Shown: positions 36,665 to 44,320 of the stretch, piece after piece
Numbering within the stretch: position 1 is the first letter of the stretch
How the letters are laid out: the number at the start of each line of letters is the position of its first letter
Source: JAMQKA01 sp043951865
GTDB taxonomy: Bacteria > Bacteroidota > Rhodothermia > Balneolales > Balneolaceae
DNA: 44,320 nt
Direction of reading: 5' to 3'
NCBI RefSeq assembly: GCF_043951865.1
Contig: NZ_JBINJF010000032.1
Span: 1 to 44,320, forward strand
Position numbers and translations under genes: made by a program
Notes under the pieces: model-generated
The model's database searches: none
What the model was told of the DNA's origin: nothing
Seen by the model: the letters and a program-made list of their open reading frames with translations, nothing else

Positions 36665-37453
36665 TTAGCGTGCAGTGATAAAGTTGTCGTCAAACAGCTT
36701 TTTAAACGTGCGTGTGGCCAGGCTTCTCTGCACGGGATTGCGAGGCTTGCTGAGCAGCTCACCCTTGCCCAGGTGCGCCGGCAGCTTGCCGGTCATGGTG
36801 ATATCGCTGTTGGAATCCTCCCCGTGATGCACAATCTGGGTTTCTCCCGCCCACAAAACCTCCCCAAAACGGTGAATACCCAGTCGTTCAACCCGCAGGC
36901 AAAATTTTTCAAAACGAAGGTCTTTTTCATCTTTGTTGGTGATCCAGATCGGGCAGTTTACGTAGTAGGGCCGGGGCACCACGCCCTCGAGACTCCTGCG
37001 GGCTTTTGTCGTTGACCAATAGCAGAGCTCCCCCTCGTTAAGGGACCCGAACCACGTCTTTGAAAGTTTTATACTCGGTATCTCCTTCAGAATATAATCC
37101 GACTTGCTAAAGCCGATCCGCATCCATACCGGAATTCGGGTGACAATCTGTATCCGGGCTCCCGGGCTGATGGTAAGCGGGTATTCGGAACTTATCACCA
37201 CGGGCAAATCGGGGAACACCGGGATCACATCTATCTTTTCCGCTGCAGACTTGTACGCCCAGCGCGACCATAATAGATCACCGGGCGGGTCGGGATCGTC
37301 TCCGCGGGGTACGCCCGGCTCCTCCCCGTATCGACTGGCCACCCAAATCTCTTCGTTTTTATGCTGCATCCAGACATGCAGGGTATCAAGCACCAAATGC
37401 AGCGGCGGGGCGCCCGGCTTCACCAGATGTTCGTTCCAGGGGGTATCTACCAT
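36665..37453 (-). CDS. DUF432-like protein next to MscS
   Basis: This 262-residue soluble protein looks like the DUF432 family: residues about 55-130 with SRWAYKSAAEKIDVIPVFPDLPVVISSEYPLTISPGARIQIVTRIPVW, then LSKTWFGSLNEGELCYWSTTKARRSLEG and the end TRTFKKLFDDNFITAR. I recall DUF432 genes occurring beside MscS in other genomes but cannot check it. It has no signal peptide and no clear enzyme motif. It may bind or regulate the channel. Start ATG 37453; the stop is 10 bases before the MscS start. Confidence 0.75.
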   Translation of the reverse strand: MVDTPWNEHLVKPGAPPLHLVLDTLHVWMQHKNEEIWVASRYGEEPGVPRGDDPDPPGDLLWSRWAYKSAAEKIDVIPVFPDLPVVISSEYPLTISPGARIQIVTRIPVWMRIGFSKSDYILKEIPSIKLSKTWFGSLNEGELCYWSTTKARRSLEGVVPRPYYVNCPIWITNKDEKDLRFEKFCLRVERLGIHRFGEVLWAGETQIVHHGEDSNSDITMTGKLPAHLGKGELLSKPRNPVQRSLATRTFKKLFDDNFITAR

Positions 37454-37768
37454 ATGTGTATACCGTTTTTATCAGGAATTAAGGATCAGGAAATATGACC
37501 ATTTTTTTACCGAGTTGACAAAATTGAATTGGGAAAATAGCAGTACAGCACAACGGGTACAATAGTTATTCCCACTTTTCACCGGATAATATTAGCGAGG
37601 GGGTTAACACTCCCTTGGGTCAACTAATCAGGCATGCAATTTTATCTATTGTCAGCTCGGGATAAGAAATAATGTTCATCCCTGGTGGCAGCATGTACCA
37701 GTGGAAAGGCGACAAAGAAACATGAATCCGCTTGCATTTAATGCTGTGGTGTGTAGCTTACGGCTGAC
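37454..37768. other. 315-base gene-free stretch
   Basis: It lies between the DUF432-like gene (minus) and the Dabb gene (plus), so it is a divergent promoter region. No gene, repeat or RNA recognised. Confidence 0.6.
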
Positions 37769-38206
37769 ATGAATTTATTCACAAATCACAAACTTAAATA
37801 TATTACCATGACTACCGTTTTTATTATAACGTCCCTTGCTGCACTCGCAATCCCCGCATTGGCCCAGCAATCACCGGCGGCGAACGGCGATGACGAGTTT
37901 TTCGTCCACACCGTCTATTTCTGGCTCAACAATCCGGAGAGTGAAGCAGATCATCAGAAACTGCATGAAGGTCTGAATAAAATTGCGGAGATCGATCTTA
38001 TCGAGCAGGCATTTGTAGGAGTGCCGGCCGACACCGACCGTGAGGTCATTGACAGCAGCTACGATTTTTCGATCACCTTTATTTTCGAAAACCTGGAAGA
38101 TGAGCAGGCATATCAAACGCATCCCACACACCTCGAATTTGTTGAGGAGTACAGCCACCTGTGGAAAAAAGTCATCGTGTATGACGCGGTTCCCCCACAA
38201 AACTAG
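37769..38206 (+). CDS. Secreted Dabb-domain (stress-responsive A/B barrel) protein
   Basis: This 145-residue protein has an N-terminal signal peptide (MTTVFIITSLAALAIPALAQ; possible start also at the Met near residue 14). The Dabb domain follows: FFVHTVYFWLNNPESEADHQKLHEGLNKI, then VGVPADTDREVIDSSYDFSITFIFENLEDEQAYQTHPTHLEFVEEY. Dabb proteins are small dimeric barrels of varied function; most are cytoplasmic, so export is slightly unusual. Function not known. Confidence 0.9.
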   Translation: MNLFTNHKLKYITMTTVFIITSLAALAIPALAQQSPAANGDDEFFVHTVYFWLNNPESEADHQKLHEGLNKIAEIDLIEQAFVGVPADTDREVIDSSYDFSITFIFENLEDEQAYQTHPTHLEFVEEYSHLWKKVIVYDAVPPQN

Positions 38207-38655
38207 TGTCCAGTCAACCATAACCATTCGGGATTACGCGATACTGGAACGCAAATGCGGCTGATGCTGCGAATTAACCACAGAGTAGTTGTATAAACTG
38301 CACCTTCAGATGGTCTGTCCGTATAGATCAGCCTGAGGGTGGAATCCGCGTTCGATCAGTATCAGAACGAAATCCAGGATTTGACGTGAGACCAGTAATT
38401 TTTACAAAATGCGTGCTGGTTACGGGTCTAATCGGATTGAAATGCTGCGCCTGTAACCTGCACGTATCGCTACCCACCTGGTATGCGAACCACTTTTTTA
38501 AACTTCGTAAATCAGTTTTCATACCTTTTGTCTATCGCGATACAACAGATACCACGATAATTTTGGGAAATCAGGATTTCCCCTACATCTGTCTGGCAAG
38601 ATTAAGCGTAGCATTACAACCCACTACCAACTGAATCAAGAAGGGACTGTCCACC
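38207..38655. other. 449-base gene-free stretch
   Basis: No gene with family features. One short open frame (38386-38634) is not credible. The promoter of the next gene should be at its right end. No repeat or RNA recognised. Confidence 0.6.
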
Positions 38656-39075
38656 ATGAAAAATTCGTCTATCCATCTATTCATTTTAATACTCCTTTTC
38701 ACCATTTTCCAGGGCTGCACGAATTCAGGTGCCTTTATAGCCTCCAACCAAACCAACGTCAACCTGGAGGAGGGCAATTTTCATATTGTAGCGGCCAATG
38801 TCTCCGGTAGTGCGGAATCCGGCTATATCCTGGGATTCAGCTACGGATACGGAGTTTTGGCCAACACCATAGCCATTGCCCGTGTTGACGGCACCGGCAT
38901 GCTGTATTCGGATGCGATTGCTTCATTGTGGGAACAGTATGAAGAAGAGCACGGCAGCATTGAGGGCAAAAAGCTGGCGCTGACCAACGTCCGATACGAC
39001 ACCGATATCGTCAATGCGTTTATCTATACGAAAGTTAAAGTTATGGTGCGGGCCGATGTCGTCGTTTTTGAATAG
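38656..39075 (+). CDS. Lipoprotein, DUF6567-like
   Basis: This 139-residue lipoprotein has lipobox IFQGC with Cys near residue 21. The mature part has SNQTNVNLEEGNFHIVAANVSGSAESGYILG, IAIARVDGTGMLYSDAIASLWEQYEEEHG and KLALTNVRYDTDIVNAFIYTKVKVMVRADVVVF. I recall this pattern from DUF6567 proteins of Bacteroidota; that is a memory-based call. Function unknown. It has its own upstream region and no operon partner. Confidence 0.85.
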   Translation: MKNSSIHLFILILLFTIFQGCTNSGAFIASNQTNVNLEEGNFHIVAANVSGSAESGYILGFSYGYGVLANTIAIARVDGTGMLYSDAIASLWEQYEEEHGSIEGKKLALTNVRYDTDIVNAFIYTKVKVMVRADVVVFE

Positions 39076-39262
39076 CAGCTTGTTCCCGTATCCTTAACAG
39101 CGCTCCCGGGGTTCCTCGACCGCTACAGCAAACAACCAGCGCGAATTTCTCACCAGGATTTCCCCTGGCTAACCTGCTTTTTCGCCAATAAATTGGATCG
39201 GATGCAAGGCGTTTCATGATATTGCATGAATTTAGCCAACATTCTTGTGAAGTAAATGCCGG

Positions 39263-39742
39263 CTAAAACTCAGAGGCGATCTTCTCGCAAATATCCTCGA
39301 GCATTTTACGGTGGTCGCCGGTTATGGATCCTTTGGTGTGGGAATCGATATCCAACTCCCCGACAAGCTCTCCATCCTTCAGGATCGGGACCACAATTTC
39401 GGCCTTCACATCAATACTGCAGGCAAGATAGTTGTCTTCCTCGCTCACATCCTGTACCACAAACGTTTCCAGCGACTCGGCCGCCTGGCCACAAATTCCC
39501 TTGCCGAACGGAATCCTTGTATGGTCGGTGGCCTCTCCCACATATGGCCCCAGTACCAGTTCGCGCTCAGCTTCCGGATCCACCAGGTAAAATCCGACCC
39601 AGTCGAACACCTCTACCTCGTCGTCGAGCAGCTCACAAATGGCAAACAGTTTCTCATCTCTCGATACCGGCCGATTTAAAATTTCCTCGGTCTTCTTTAT
39701 GATCTTCTCTTTATTTTCGACGGTTGTTGTACTCATAGTCAC
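39263..39742 (-). CDS. GAF-domain protein, free methionine-(R)-sulfoxide reductase type
   Basis: This 159-residue single GAF domain resembles fRMsr: WVGFYLVDPEAERELVLGPYVGEATDHTRIPFGKGICGQAAES, then VQDVSEEDNYLACSIDVKAEIVVPILKDGELVGELDIDSH. The two Cys in GICG and LACS match two of the three redox Cys of fRMsr; the third is not evident, so catalytic activity is uncertain. It may reduce free Met-R-sulfoxide or be a small sensor. Start MTMSTT at 39742, or MSTT at 39736. Confidence 0.88.
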   Translation of the reverse strand: MTMSTTTVENKEKIIKKTEEILNRPVSRDEKLFAICELLDDEVEVFDWVGFYLVDPEAERELVLGPYVGEATDHTRIPFGKGICGQAAESLETFVVQDVSEEDNYLACSIDVKAEIVVPILKDGELVGELDIDSHTKGSITGDHRKMLEDICEKIASEF

Positions 39743-39869
39743 AACTTTTTTGAATTTCTCACTTATGCCTTGAACGATAAATCTAATATTTAATTATCCC
39801 ATTCCCCAACCATCATTTTATTGGCCCGGGGAATTAAAATTTGAACTGTTTTTGCCTACTTTACACGCT

Positions 39870-40547
39870 ATGGTTGAATATCTTCTACAAGAACCGTACT
39901 CATTTTCGGGCTACTTTCCCGGGGGCATTTCGTTCCTGGTGGCGTCCTTTACCTCCATATTTTCAGTTGCCAATCCACTGGCGACGATGCCGATATTTCT
40001 TTCGCTCACGGAAAAAGATGATGACACCCATCGTCGTTGGCTGGCAAAAAAAGCGGCTTTCTACATGTTCCTGGTACTCACCATTTTTCTGTTTGCCGGG
40101 ACCTACATCATGAGCTTTTTCGGCATCAGCCTTCCTGGAATACGAATCGCCGGGGGACTGATCATAATGAGAGCGGCCTTTTCCATGCTCAATCCTGAAG
40201 AACCGGGGCGCAAAATTTCACAAGAAGATGAGGAGTCAGCCAAAATAAAGGAAGATATCTCTTTCAGTCCACTGGCGATGCCCCTGCTTTCCGGGCCCGG
40301 AAGTATTGCAGTTGTAATCGGTCTGGCCACCCAGGCCGAGTCTGTATTTGACTATCTGCTGACTACGGTTGCCATCATTCTGGTAGCCCTTATTTCCTAC
40401 ATGATATTGCGGTTCGCTCCCTGGGCTACCCGCTTTATCGGAAAGACCGGGATGAATGCGATGACCCGCATGATGGGATTTATTGCCCTGGCTATTGCGG
40501 TTCAGTTTATCATCAACGGCATTGCACAGTTCTTTGGGATGGGATAA
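39870..40547 (+). CDS. MarC-family integral membrane protein
   Basis: This protein of about 225 residues (from ATG 39870) has six hydrophobic segments: FLVASFTSIFSVANPLATMPIFLSLT near the start, then FYMFLVLTIFLFAGTYIMSFFGISLPGIRIAGGLIIMRAAFSML, and SPLAMPLLSGPGSIAVVIGLA. This matches MarC (UPF0056), whose role is not settled. A TTG at 39852 in frame is a less likely start. It is monocistronic. Confidence 0.93.
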   Translation: MVEYLLQEPYSFSGYFPGGISFLVASFTSIFSVANPLATMPIFLSLTEKDDDTHRRWLAKKAAFYMFLVLTIFLFAGTYIMSFFGISLPGIRIAGGLIIMRAAFSMLNPEEPGRKISQEDEESAKIKEDISFSPLAMPLLSGPGSIAVVIGLATQAESVFDYLLTTVAIILVALISYMILRFAPWATRFIGKTGMNAMTRMMGFIALAIAVQFIINGIAQFFGMG

Positions 40548-40707
40548 AAGTATGGAGCGACATCCTACCTGATGTTCATCAACGTATCGACAAAAGATTA
40601 TGGACTCTCGTTCAGCAACTTTACGGTCTCCACTCCTCTTTTTTAGTGGACGTTGCAATACCCGTACCTGTTCAAGCCTGTTGGAAAACGTCCCGGTTTT
40701 CCCATCT

Positions 40708-41481
40708 TCACGCCTGCTTTTTCACCCGCTCTGCCACTATCCTCATGCCGTTCAGGGTCAGCATCGGGTCCAGAGCATCAAAATACTCGGTATAAGGGGC
40801 AATCGTTGATGAAAGTCCCCCGGTGGCGATCACCCTGGCCGGCTTGCCAAGCTCCTTGCGCATGCGATCGATCAGTCCCTCCACCATGCAGAGGTGTCCC
40901 AGCACCAGGCCCGACTTCATCGCCTCCACCGTATTCCCGCCAATCGCTTTTTGGGGCGGCTCCAGCGGTATCTGTGTAAGCTGTGCGGTTCGCTCCACCA
41001 GTGCATCGGTCGTAATCTTTAACCCGGAACCGATCGCCCCGCCCAGCAACACGCCCGGTTCATCCACCGCCATGACAGTGGTTGCAGAACCAAAATCAAC
41101 GACGATACAGGTAGTCCCAAAATGCTGGTACGCCGCCACTGCGTCGGCCAGCAGGTCGGCCCCGATCGACTTCGGATCGCGACCCGGCACAGCGATACCG
41201 GTATCGAGTGTACCGTCTAAAACAAGCGGTTCAAACCCTGTCTTGCGGTGTAAAATGGATCGAAACGTTGATATCAGCTGGGGAACCACGCTGCTGATGA
41301 TCGCCTTGTCAACATCCGCCGGCCGGGCATTCGACTGCGCAAAAAGGCTGTCCAAAATTATGGAGTATTCATCCAACGTGCGGCCCGTCTGCGTTTGTAC
41401 CCTCCACGTATGAAGCCACTCATCCTCTTCATGTAGCCCGATCACAATATTGGTATTTCCGATATCTACAGCTAATAGCAT
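40708..41481 (-). CDS. coaX: Type III pantothenate kinase
   Basis: This 257-residue kinase starts coenzyme A synthesis by phosphorylating pantothenate. The P-loop-like MLLAVDIGNTNIVIGLHE is at the start. It continues with GADLLADAVAAYQHFGTTCIVVDFGSATTVMAVD and LLGGAIGSGLKITTDALVERTAQL, and ends with the VIATGGLSS motif and LTLNGMRIVAER. This is CoaX rather than CoaA. A stand-alone CoaX without the usual birA neighbour is seen. It ends 160 bases after MarC, converging with it. Confidence 0.97.
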   Translation of the reverse strand: MLLAVDIGNTNIVIGLHEEDEWLHTWRVQTQTGRTLDEYSIILDSLFAQSNARPADVDKAIISSVVPQLISTFRSILHRKTGFEPLVLDGTLDTGIAVPGRDPKSIGADLLADAVAAYQHFGTTCIVVDFGSATTVMAVDEPGVLLGGAIGSGLKITTDALVERTAQLTQIPLEPPQKAIGGNTVEAMKSGLVLGHLCMVEGLIDRMRKELGKPARVIATGGLSSTIAPYTEYFDALDPMLTLNGMRIVAERVKKQA

Positions 41482-41760
41482 GTTGTTTCGTATCTTTTTG
41501 TTATACCTCGTGTATGCTTTATCTGGTCCTGCCCAACACCTGCTTTAATTTCCTTCAGAGGGTAATGGCTTCGGTGCAGCATCCAATTTAACGTCCACAA
41601 ATGCGAATTTCGAACACCCAATCCCGTATGAACTTCAACCAAAACCGGCGCCCCTCAACGGAGTTTCGAGGCCGACTGCCGATATATTACGATTTGGATT
41701 ATTAAAGCGAACCTGCTATGCTAAGAACGTTAATTTTTAATCCAAAAACATCTATAAAGC

Positions 41761-42006
41761 ATGGCTGAACCTACTGTAGCACAAGAAGGTCCGTTTGTAA
41801 TGGAAATTGAACCTGGTAATTATGCCTGGTGTGCCTGCGGACAATCCGACAACCAGCCGTACTGCGACGGCTCACACACTGGTACCGAATTCTCCCCGAT
41901 TGTTGAAAAAATTGAAGAAACCAAGCGCGTTGCCTGGTGCGGGTGCAAGCACTCCGGCTCCAAACCTTATTGCGACGGTACCCATAAAAAGTTAAAAAAA
42001 GGGTAA
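41761..42006 (+). CDS. CDGSH iron-sulfur protein with two CDGSH motifs
   Basis: This 81-residue protein holds two CDGSH-type 2Fe-2S motifs: WCACGQSDNQPYCDGSH (about residues 21-37) and WCGCKHSGSKPYCDGTH (about 59-75). Each has three Cys and one His ligand. Bacterial double-CDGSH proteins are small soluble iron-sulfur proteins of unclear role. The second motif has Thr for Ser. A DinB-like gene starts 4 bases after its stop, so they form an operon. Confidence 0.96.
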   Translation: MAEPTVAQEGPFVMEIEPGNYAWCACGQSDNQPYCDGSHTGTEFSPIVEKIEETKRVAWCGCKHSGSKPYCDGTHKKLKKG

Positions 42007-42010
42007 CAGA

Positions 42011-42484
42011 ATGACTTCCGAAGCCCGGTTGACAAGGCTGCTGGATTATGATTTCTGGGCGAACAGCACCTTGCTTGAATACCTGACCGATTACGACTCA
42101 TTCGAGAAGCGGGAACAGTCGCTTCGCCTTTTTTACCACATTATTGGGACCCATCATCACTGGTTTCGGCGGGTGACGGGCGCCGAATTTCCGGATACCG
42201 AAATTTGGCCCGAGCTTCGGCTGGAAGGCTGCCAGCGCCTTATTGAGGCCAATCATCAGCGCTGGGCGGAGCTGGTTGAGGAGGAGAAGGGAACCCTGGA
42301 TCAGGTGATCTCCTATCGAAACAGCCAGGGAATACAATATGAGTCCTCCCTTGGCGATATCATGCACCATCTAATCATTCACGGGCAACACCACCGGTCC
42401 CAGATCGCCCTCCTCATGCGGATGTCGGACATCGCCCCGCCCGCCACCGATTTTATTTTTTATACCCGTGAAGTCGATGGATAA
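42011..42484 (+). CDS. DinB-family protein
   Basis: This 157-residue four-helix-bundle protein starts RLTRLLDYDFWANSTLLEYL. It has the metal-site histidines IIGTHHHWFRRVTG near residues 44-57 and MHHLIIHGQHHRSQIALLMRM near 118-138. DinB-like proteins often bind a divalent metal and act as thiol transferases. The function is not known here. It follows the CDGSH gene by 4 bases. Confidence 0.94.
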   Translation: MTSEARLTRLLDYDFWANSTLLEYLTDYDSFEKREQSLRLFYHIIGTHHHWFRRVTGAEFPDTEIWPELRLEGCQRLIEANHQRWAELVEEEKGTLDQVISYRNSQGIQYESSLGDIMHHLIIHGQHHRSQIALLMRMSDIAPPATDFIFYTREVDG

Positions 42485-42618
42485 GGCCTGATCTTTCCAA
42501 CCATATAACATCACAATACACGGTCCGCAACAGGGGAGCAATTTCGAATTAGCATTCTCCTGTTCGCTTTGTTAGATTTGATCCTCAATTTCTGAATCTG
42601 CCAGCAACTCAATCTCAT

Positions 42619-44016
42619 TTGCGGGAGGACCGAATCCTGAAACTCATCGAAGATCTTTTAGCCGCTTTTTCCAGCTTCATGTGGGGAACACCCCTGGTCA
42701 TTTTACTGGCAGGCGGGGGACTCTTTTTCATGATTTACTCCCGTTTCATCCCCTTTCGTCATTTCAGGCACGCCCTGAACGTGCTTCGCGGCAAATATGA
42801 CGATCCCGACGACCCCGGGGATATTAACCACTTCCAGGCCCTGGCCAGTGCACTTGCGGCGACCATCGGGCTTGGAAACATCAGCGGAGTGGCCGTGGCT
42901 ATCGCTACCGGCGGACCCGGTGCGGTATTTTGGATGTGGATAAGCGCCTTTCTTGGGATCGCAACCAAATTTTTCACCTGCACGCTTTCCATCATGTACC
43001 GCGGCCACGATTCAGAGGGGAAGCTGCAGGGCGGCACCATGTACATGGTGACAGAAGGACTCGGCAAAAAGTGGAAACCGCTGGCCGTACTTTTTTCTAT
43101 TGCGGGACTGTTTGGCGCCCTTCCGATATTCCAGGCCAACCAGCTGACACAGATTTTGCGGGATGTGATCTACATCCCAAACGGGTGGGTCACCCCGGAA
43201 GCTCATTTCGCCGGAGATTTCATTACCGGCGTGGTCATTTTCTTTATTGTTTCCCTGGTTATTTTCGGGGGTATAAAGCGGATTGGCCGCGTAGCCTCCA
43301 AGATGGTGCCGGCCATGGTTGTGTTGTATGTAGGCTGTGCCCTGCTCATTCTGTTCGTCAACTACGACCTGGTTCCCCACTACCTCTACCTGATTGTCAC
43401 CGACGCTTTTACCGCAGAAGCTGCCATGGGCGGGGCGCTCGGTCAGCTCATCGTTACCGGTTTTAAACGCGCCGCCTTTTCCAACGAAGCGGGCATCGGA
43501 ACGGCCACCCTGGCGCACGGGGCCGCCAAAACAAAGGAACCGGTGCGCGAAGGACTCGTGGCCATGCTTGGTCCCGCGATCGACACCCTGCTTGTCTGCA
43601 CCATGACCGCTCTTGTTATTTTGGTATCCGGTGCGTGGCAGACGGGTAACGAAAACGGCATTATCCTGACCGCCTCCGCCTTCCAGGAAGCACTTGGCAT
43701 GACGGGTCCCTACCTGTTGGTACTCTGTGTCGCGGTCTTTGCCTTCAGTTCTCTTTTCACCTACTCGTACTACGGTACCAAGTGCATGGGTTTCCTGATT
43801 GGTGCCGAAAGGCAACACTACTACAACTACTTTTACGTCGGATCCATCATTCTGGGCGCGGTAACCACGCTGACCTCCGTGATCAACCTGATCGACGGCA
43901 TGTTTGCCGTCATGGCGATACCCACTGTCGTCACCTCACTAATCCTTGCTCCCAAAGTTATTGATGCGGCCCGCGATTATTTCTCCCGGATTGATACGTT
44001 TGAAGTTTACGAGTAG
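42619..44016 (+). CDS. Sodium:alanine/glycine symporter, AGCS family
   Basis: This protein of up to 465 residues has about ten membrane segments. AGCS signatures are visible: SSFMWGTPLVILLAGGGLFFMIYSRF, LASALAATIGLGNISGVAVAIATGGPGAVFWMWISAF, GFKRAAFSNEAGIGTATLAHGAAKT, and FSYYGTKCMGFL-like helices at the end. It takes up alanine or glycine with sodium. The start is not certain: TTG 42619 is the longest, but GGGAGGA at 42623-42629 followed by CTG 42637 gives a family-like N-terminus. Sodium coupling fits a marine or halophilic host. Confidence 0.95.
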   Translation: MREDRILKLIEDLLAAFSSFMWGTPLVILLAGGGLFFMIYSRFIPFRHFRHALNVLRGKYDDPDDPGDINHFQALASALAATIGLGNISGVAVAIATGGPGAVFWMWISAFLGIATKFFTCTLSIMYRGHDSEGKLQGGTMYMVTEGLGKKWKPLAVLFSIAGLFGALPIFQANQLTQILRDVIYIPNGWVTPEAHFAGDFITGVVIFFIVSLVIFGGIKRIGRVASKMVPAMVVLYVGCALLILFVNYDLVPHYLYLIVTDAFTAEAAMGGALGQLIVTGFKRAAFSNEAGIGTATLAHGAAKTKEPVREGLVAMLGPAIDTLLVCTMTALVILVSGAWQTGNENGIILTASAFQEALGMTGPYLLVLCVAVFAFSSLFTYSYYGTKCMGFLIGAERQHYYNYFYVGSIILGAVTTLTSVINLIDGMFAVMAIPTVVTSLILAPKVIDAARDYFSRIDTFEVYE

Positions 44017-44320
44017 TGTGGGTTGCGGGATGCAGGTAAACTCTGAATAGAGCGCCCATTTTGTGAATGACCCAGACCGAACAAGGAAGAATGATTACGA
44101 AGCCCCAACAAGAAAAATGAAGCTGTTTCCCATTATAAAGGTGGTGTTCCTTTTGGCTTGATCCAAAAGAAACGTAAAAATCAAGGCGGTGAATGGGCCA
44201 CCCGCTCCAGCCACAGCATGCGTGGAAGCTCGTTGAGACGCGACATGTCGCGTCTGTACTGGATTTTTCTTTGGCTTTCGCGCCCCATTCAAGGCTGGGA
44301 AGGCAGATCTACAATTATTC
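44017..44320. other. 304-base right end, probable intergenic repeat-like sequence
   Basis: No credible gene. It carries the perfect palindrome at 44236-44255. The ggcttgatccaaaagaaacg stretch at 44156-44175 has the look of a dispersed repeat known from several Bacteroidota, but I see it only once here. Confidence 0.45.
44236..44255. repeat. 20-bp perfect palindrome
   Basis: AGACGCGACATGTCGCGTCT at 44236-44255 is fully self-complementary, with no T-run after it. It could be a protein site or part of a dispersed repeat. Confidence 0.6.

Noticed and set aside
38386..38634. 82-codon frame in the gap before the DUF6567-like gene
   Set aside because: Composition and pattern look random and no ribosome site or family feature is seen.
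44095..44292. 65-codon minus-strand frame at the right end
   Set aside because: It covers the palindrome and the repeat-like stretch and reads like translated repeat sequence.

Overview
The window looks chromosomal, from a halophilic or marine member of the Bacteroidota/Balneolota group. Pointers are the acidic KatG, the DUF1080, DUF6567-like and DUF432-like proteins, a LytS/LytTR two-component pair and a lipoprotein membrane-fusion protein. This placement is inferred from protein style only. No rRNA, tRNA, CRISPR, transposase or integrase gene was found.

Region 1 (bases 1-15936) is an integron-type gene cassette array: 20 attC-like sites of 118-133 bp, all in one orientation, enclose 19 complete cassettes (C1-C19) and the tail of a twentieth at the left edge. 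Sites have an RYYYAAC-like left box (R''), a conserved left arm, one of a few spacer types, a conserved right arm (gcgcaatgtc or similar) and a GTTRRRY-like right box (R'). Sixteen of 19 cassettes carry a two-gene toxin-antitoxin (TA) module: six with PIN toxins, four RelE/ParE, two DUF433-DUF5615, two MNT-HepT, one MazEF and one AbrB-Doc. Exceptions are C8 (DUF4242 protein plus a GlxA-like AraC regulator), C14 (a lipoprotein) and C15 (an orphan ORF). Most cassettes begin with a sequence that is the reverse complement of their own end, for up to 19 bp. That fits excision as circles and is strong evidence for the cassette boundaries. All 20 R' boxes lie to the right of their genes, so any integrase should lie left of the window.

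Region 2 (15.9-22.8 kb) is a LytS-type sensor kinase and LytTR regulator, followed by a DUF2147 protein and a TolC/HlyD/FtsX-MacB/ATPase efflux or lipoprotein-transport operon. A 15-bp perfect inverted repeat brackets the DUF2147 promoter region. At 23.0 kb lies a decayed copy of the vapBC junction of cassette C17.

Region 3 (23-44 kb) is ordinary chromosome with higher GC: a methyltransferase, katG, a SnoaL-like protein, two DUF1080 proteins around a VWA lipoprotein and a secreted methyltransferase, argC-argJ, a Crp/Fnr regulator with a DUF2892 protein, Hsp20, an MscS channel with a DUF432-like partner, small secreted proteins, a GAF/fRMsr-like protein, MarC, coaX, a double CDGSH protein, a DinB-like protein and an AGCS sodium symporter.
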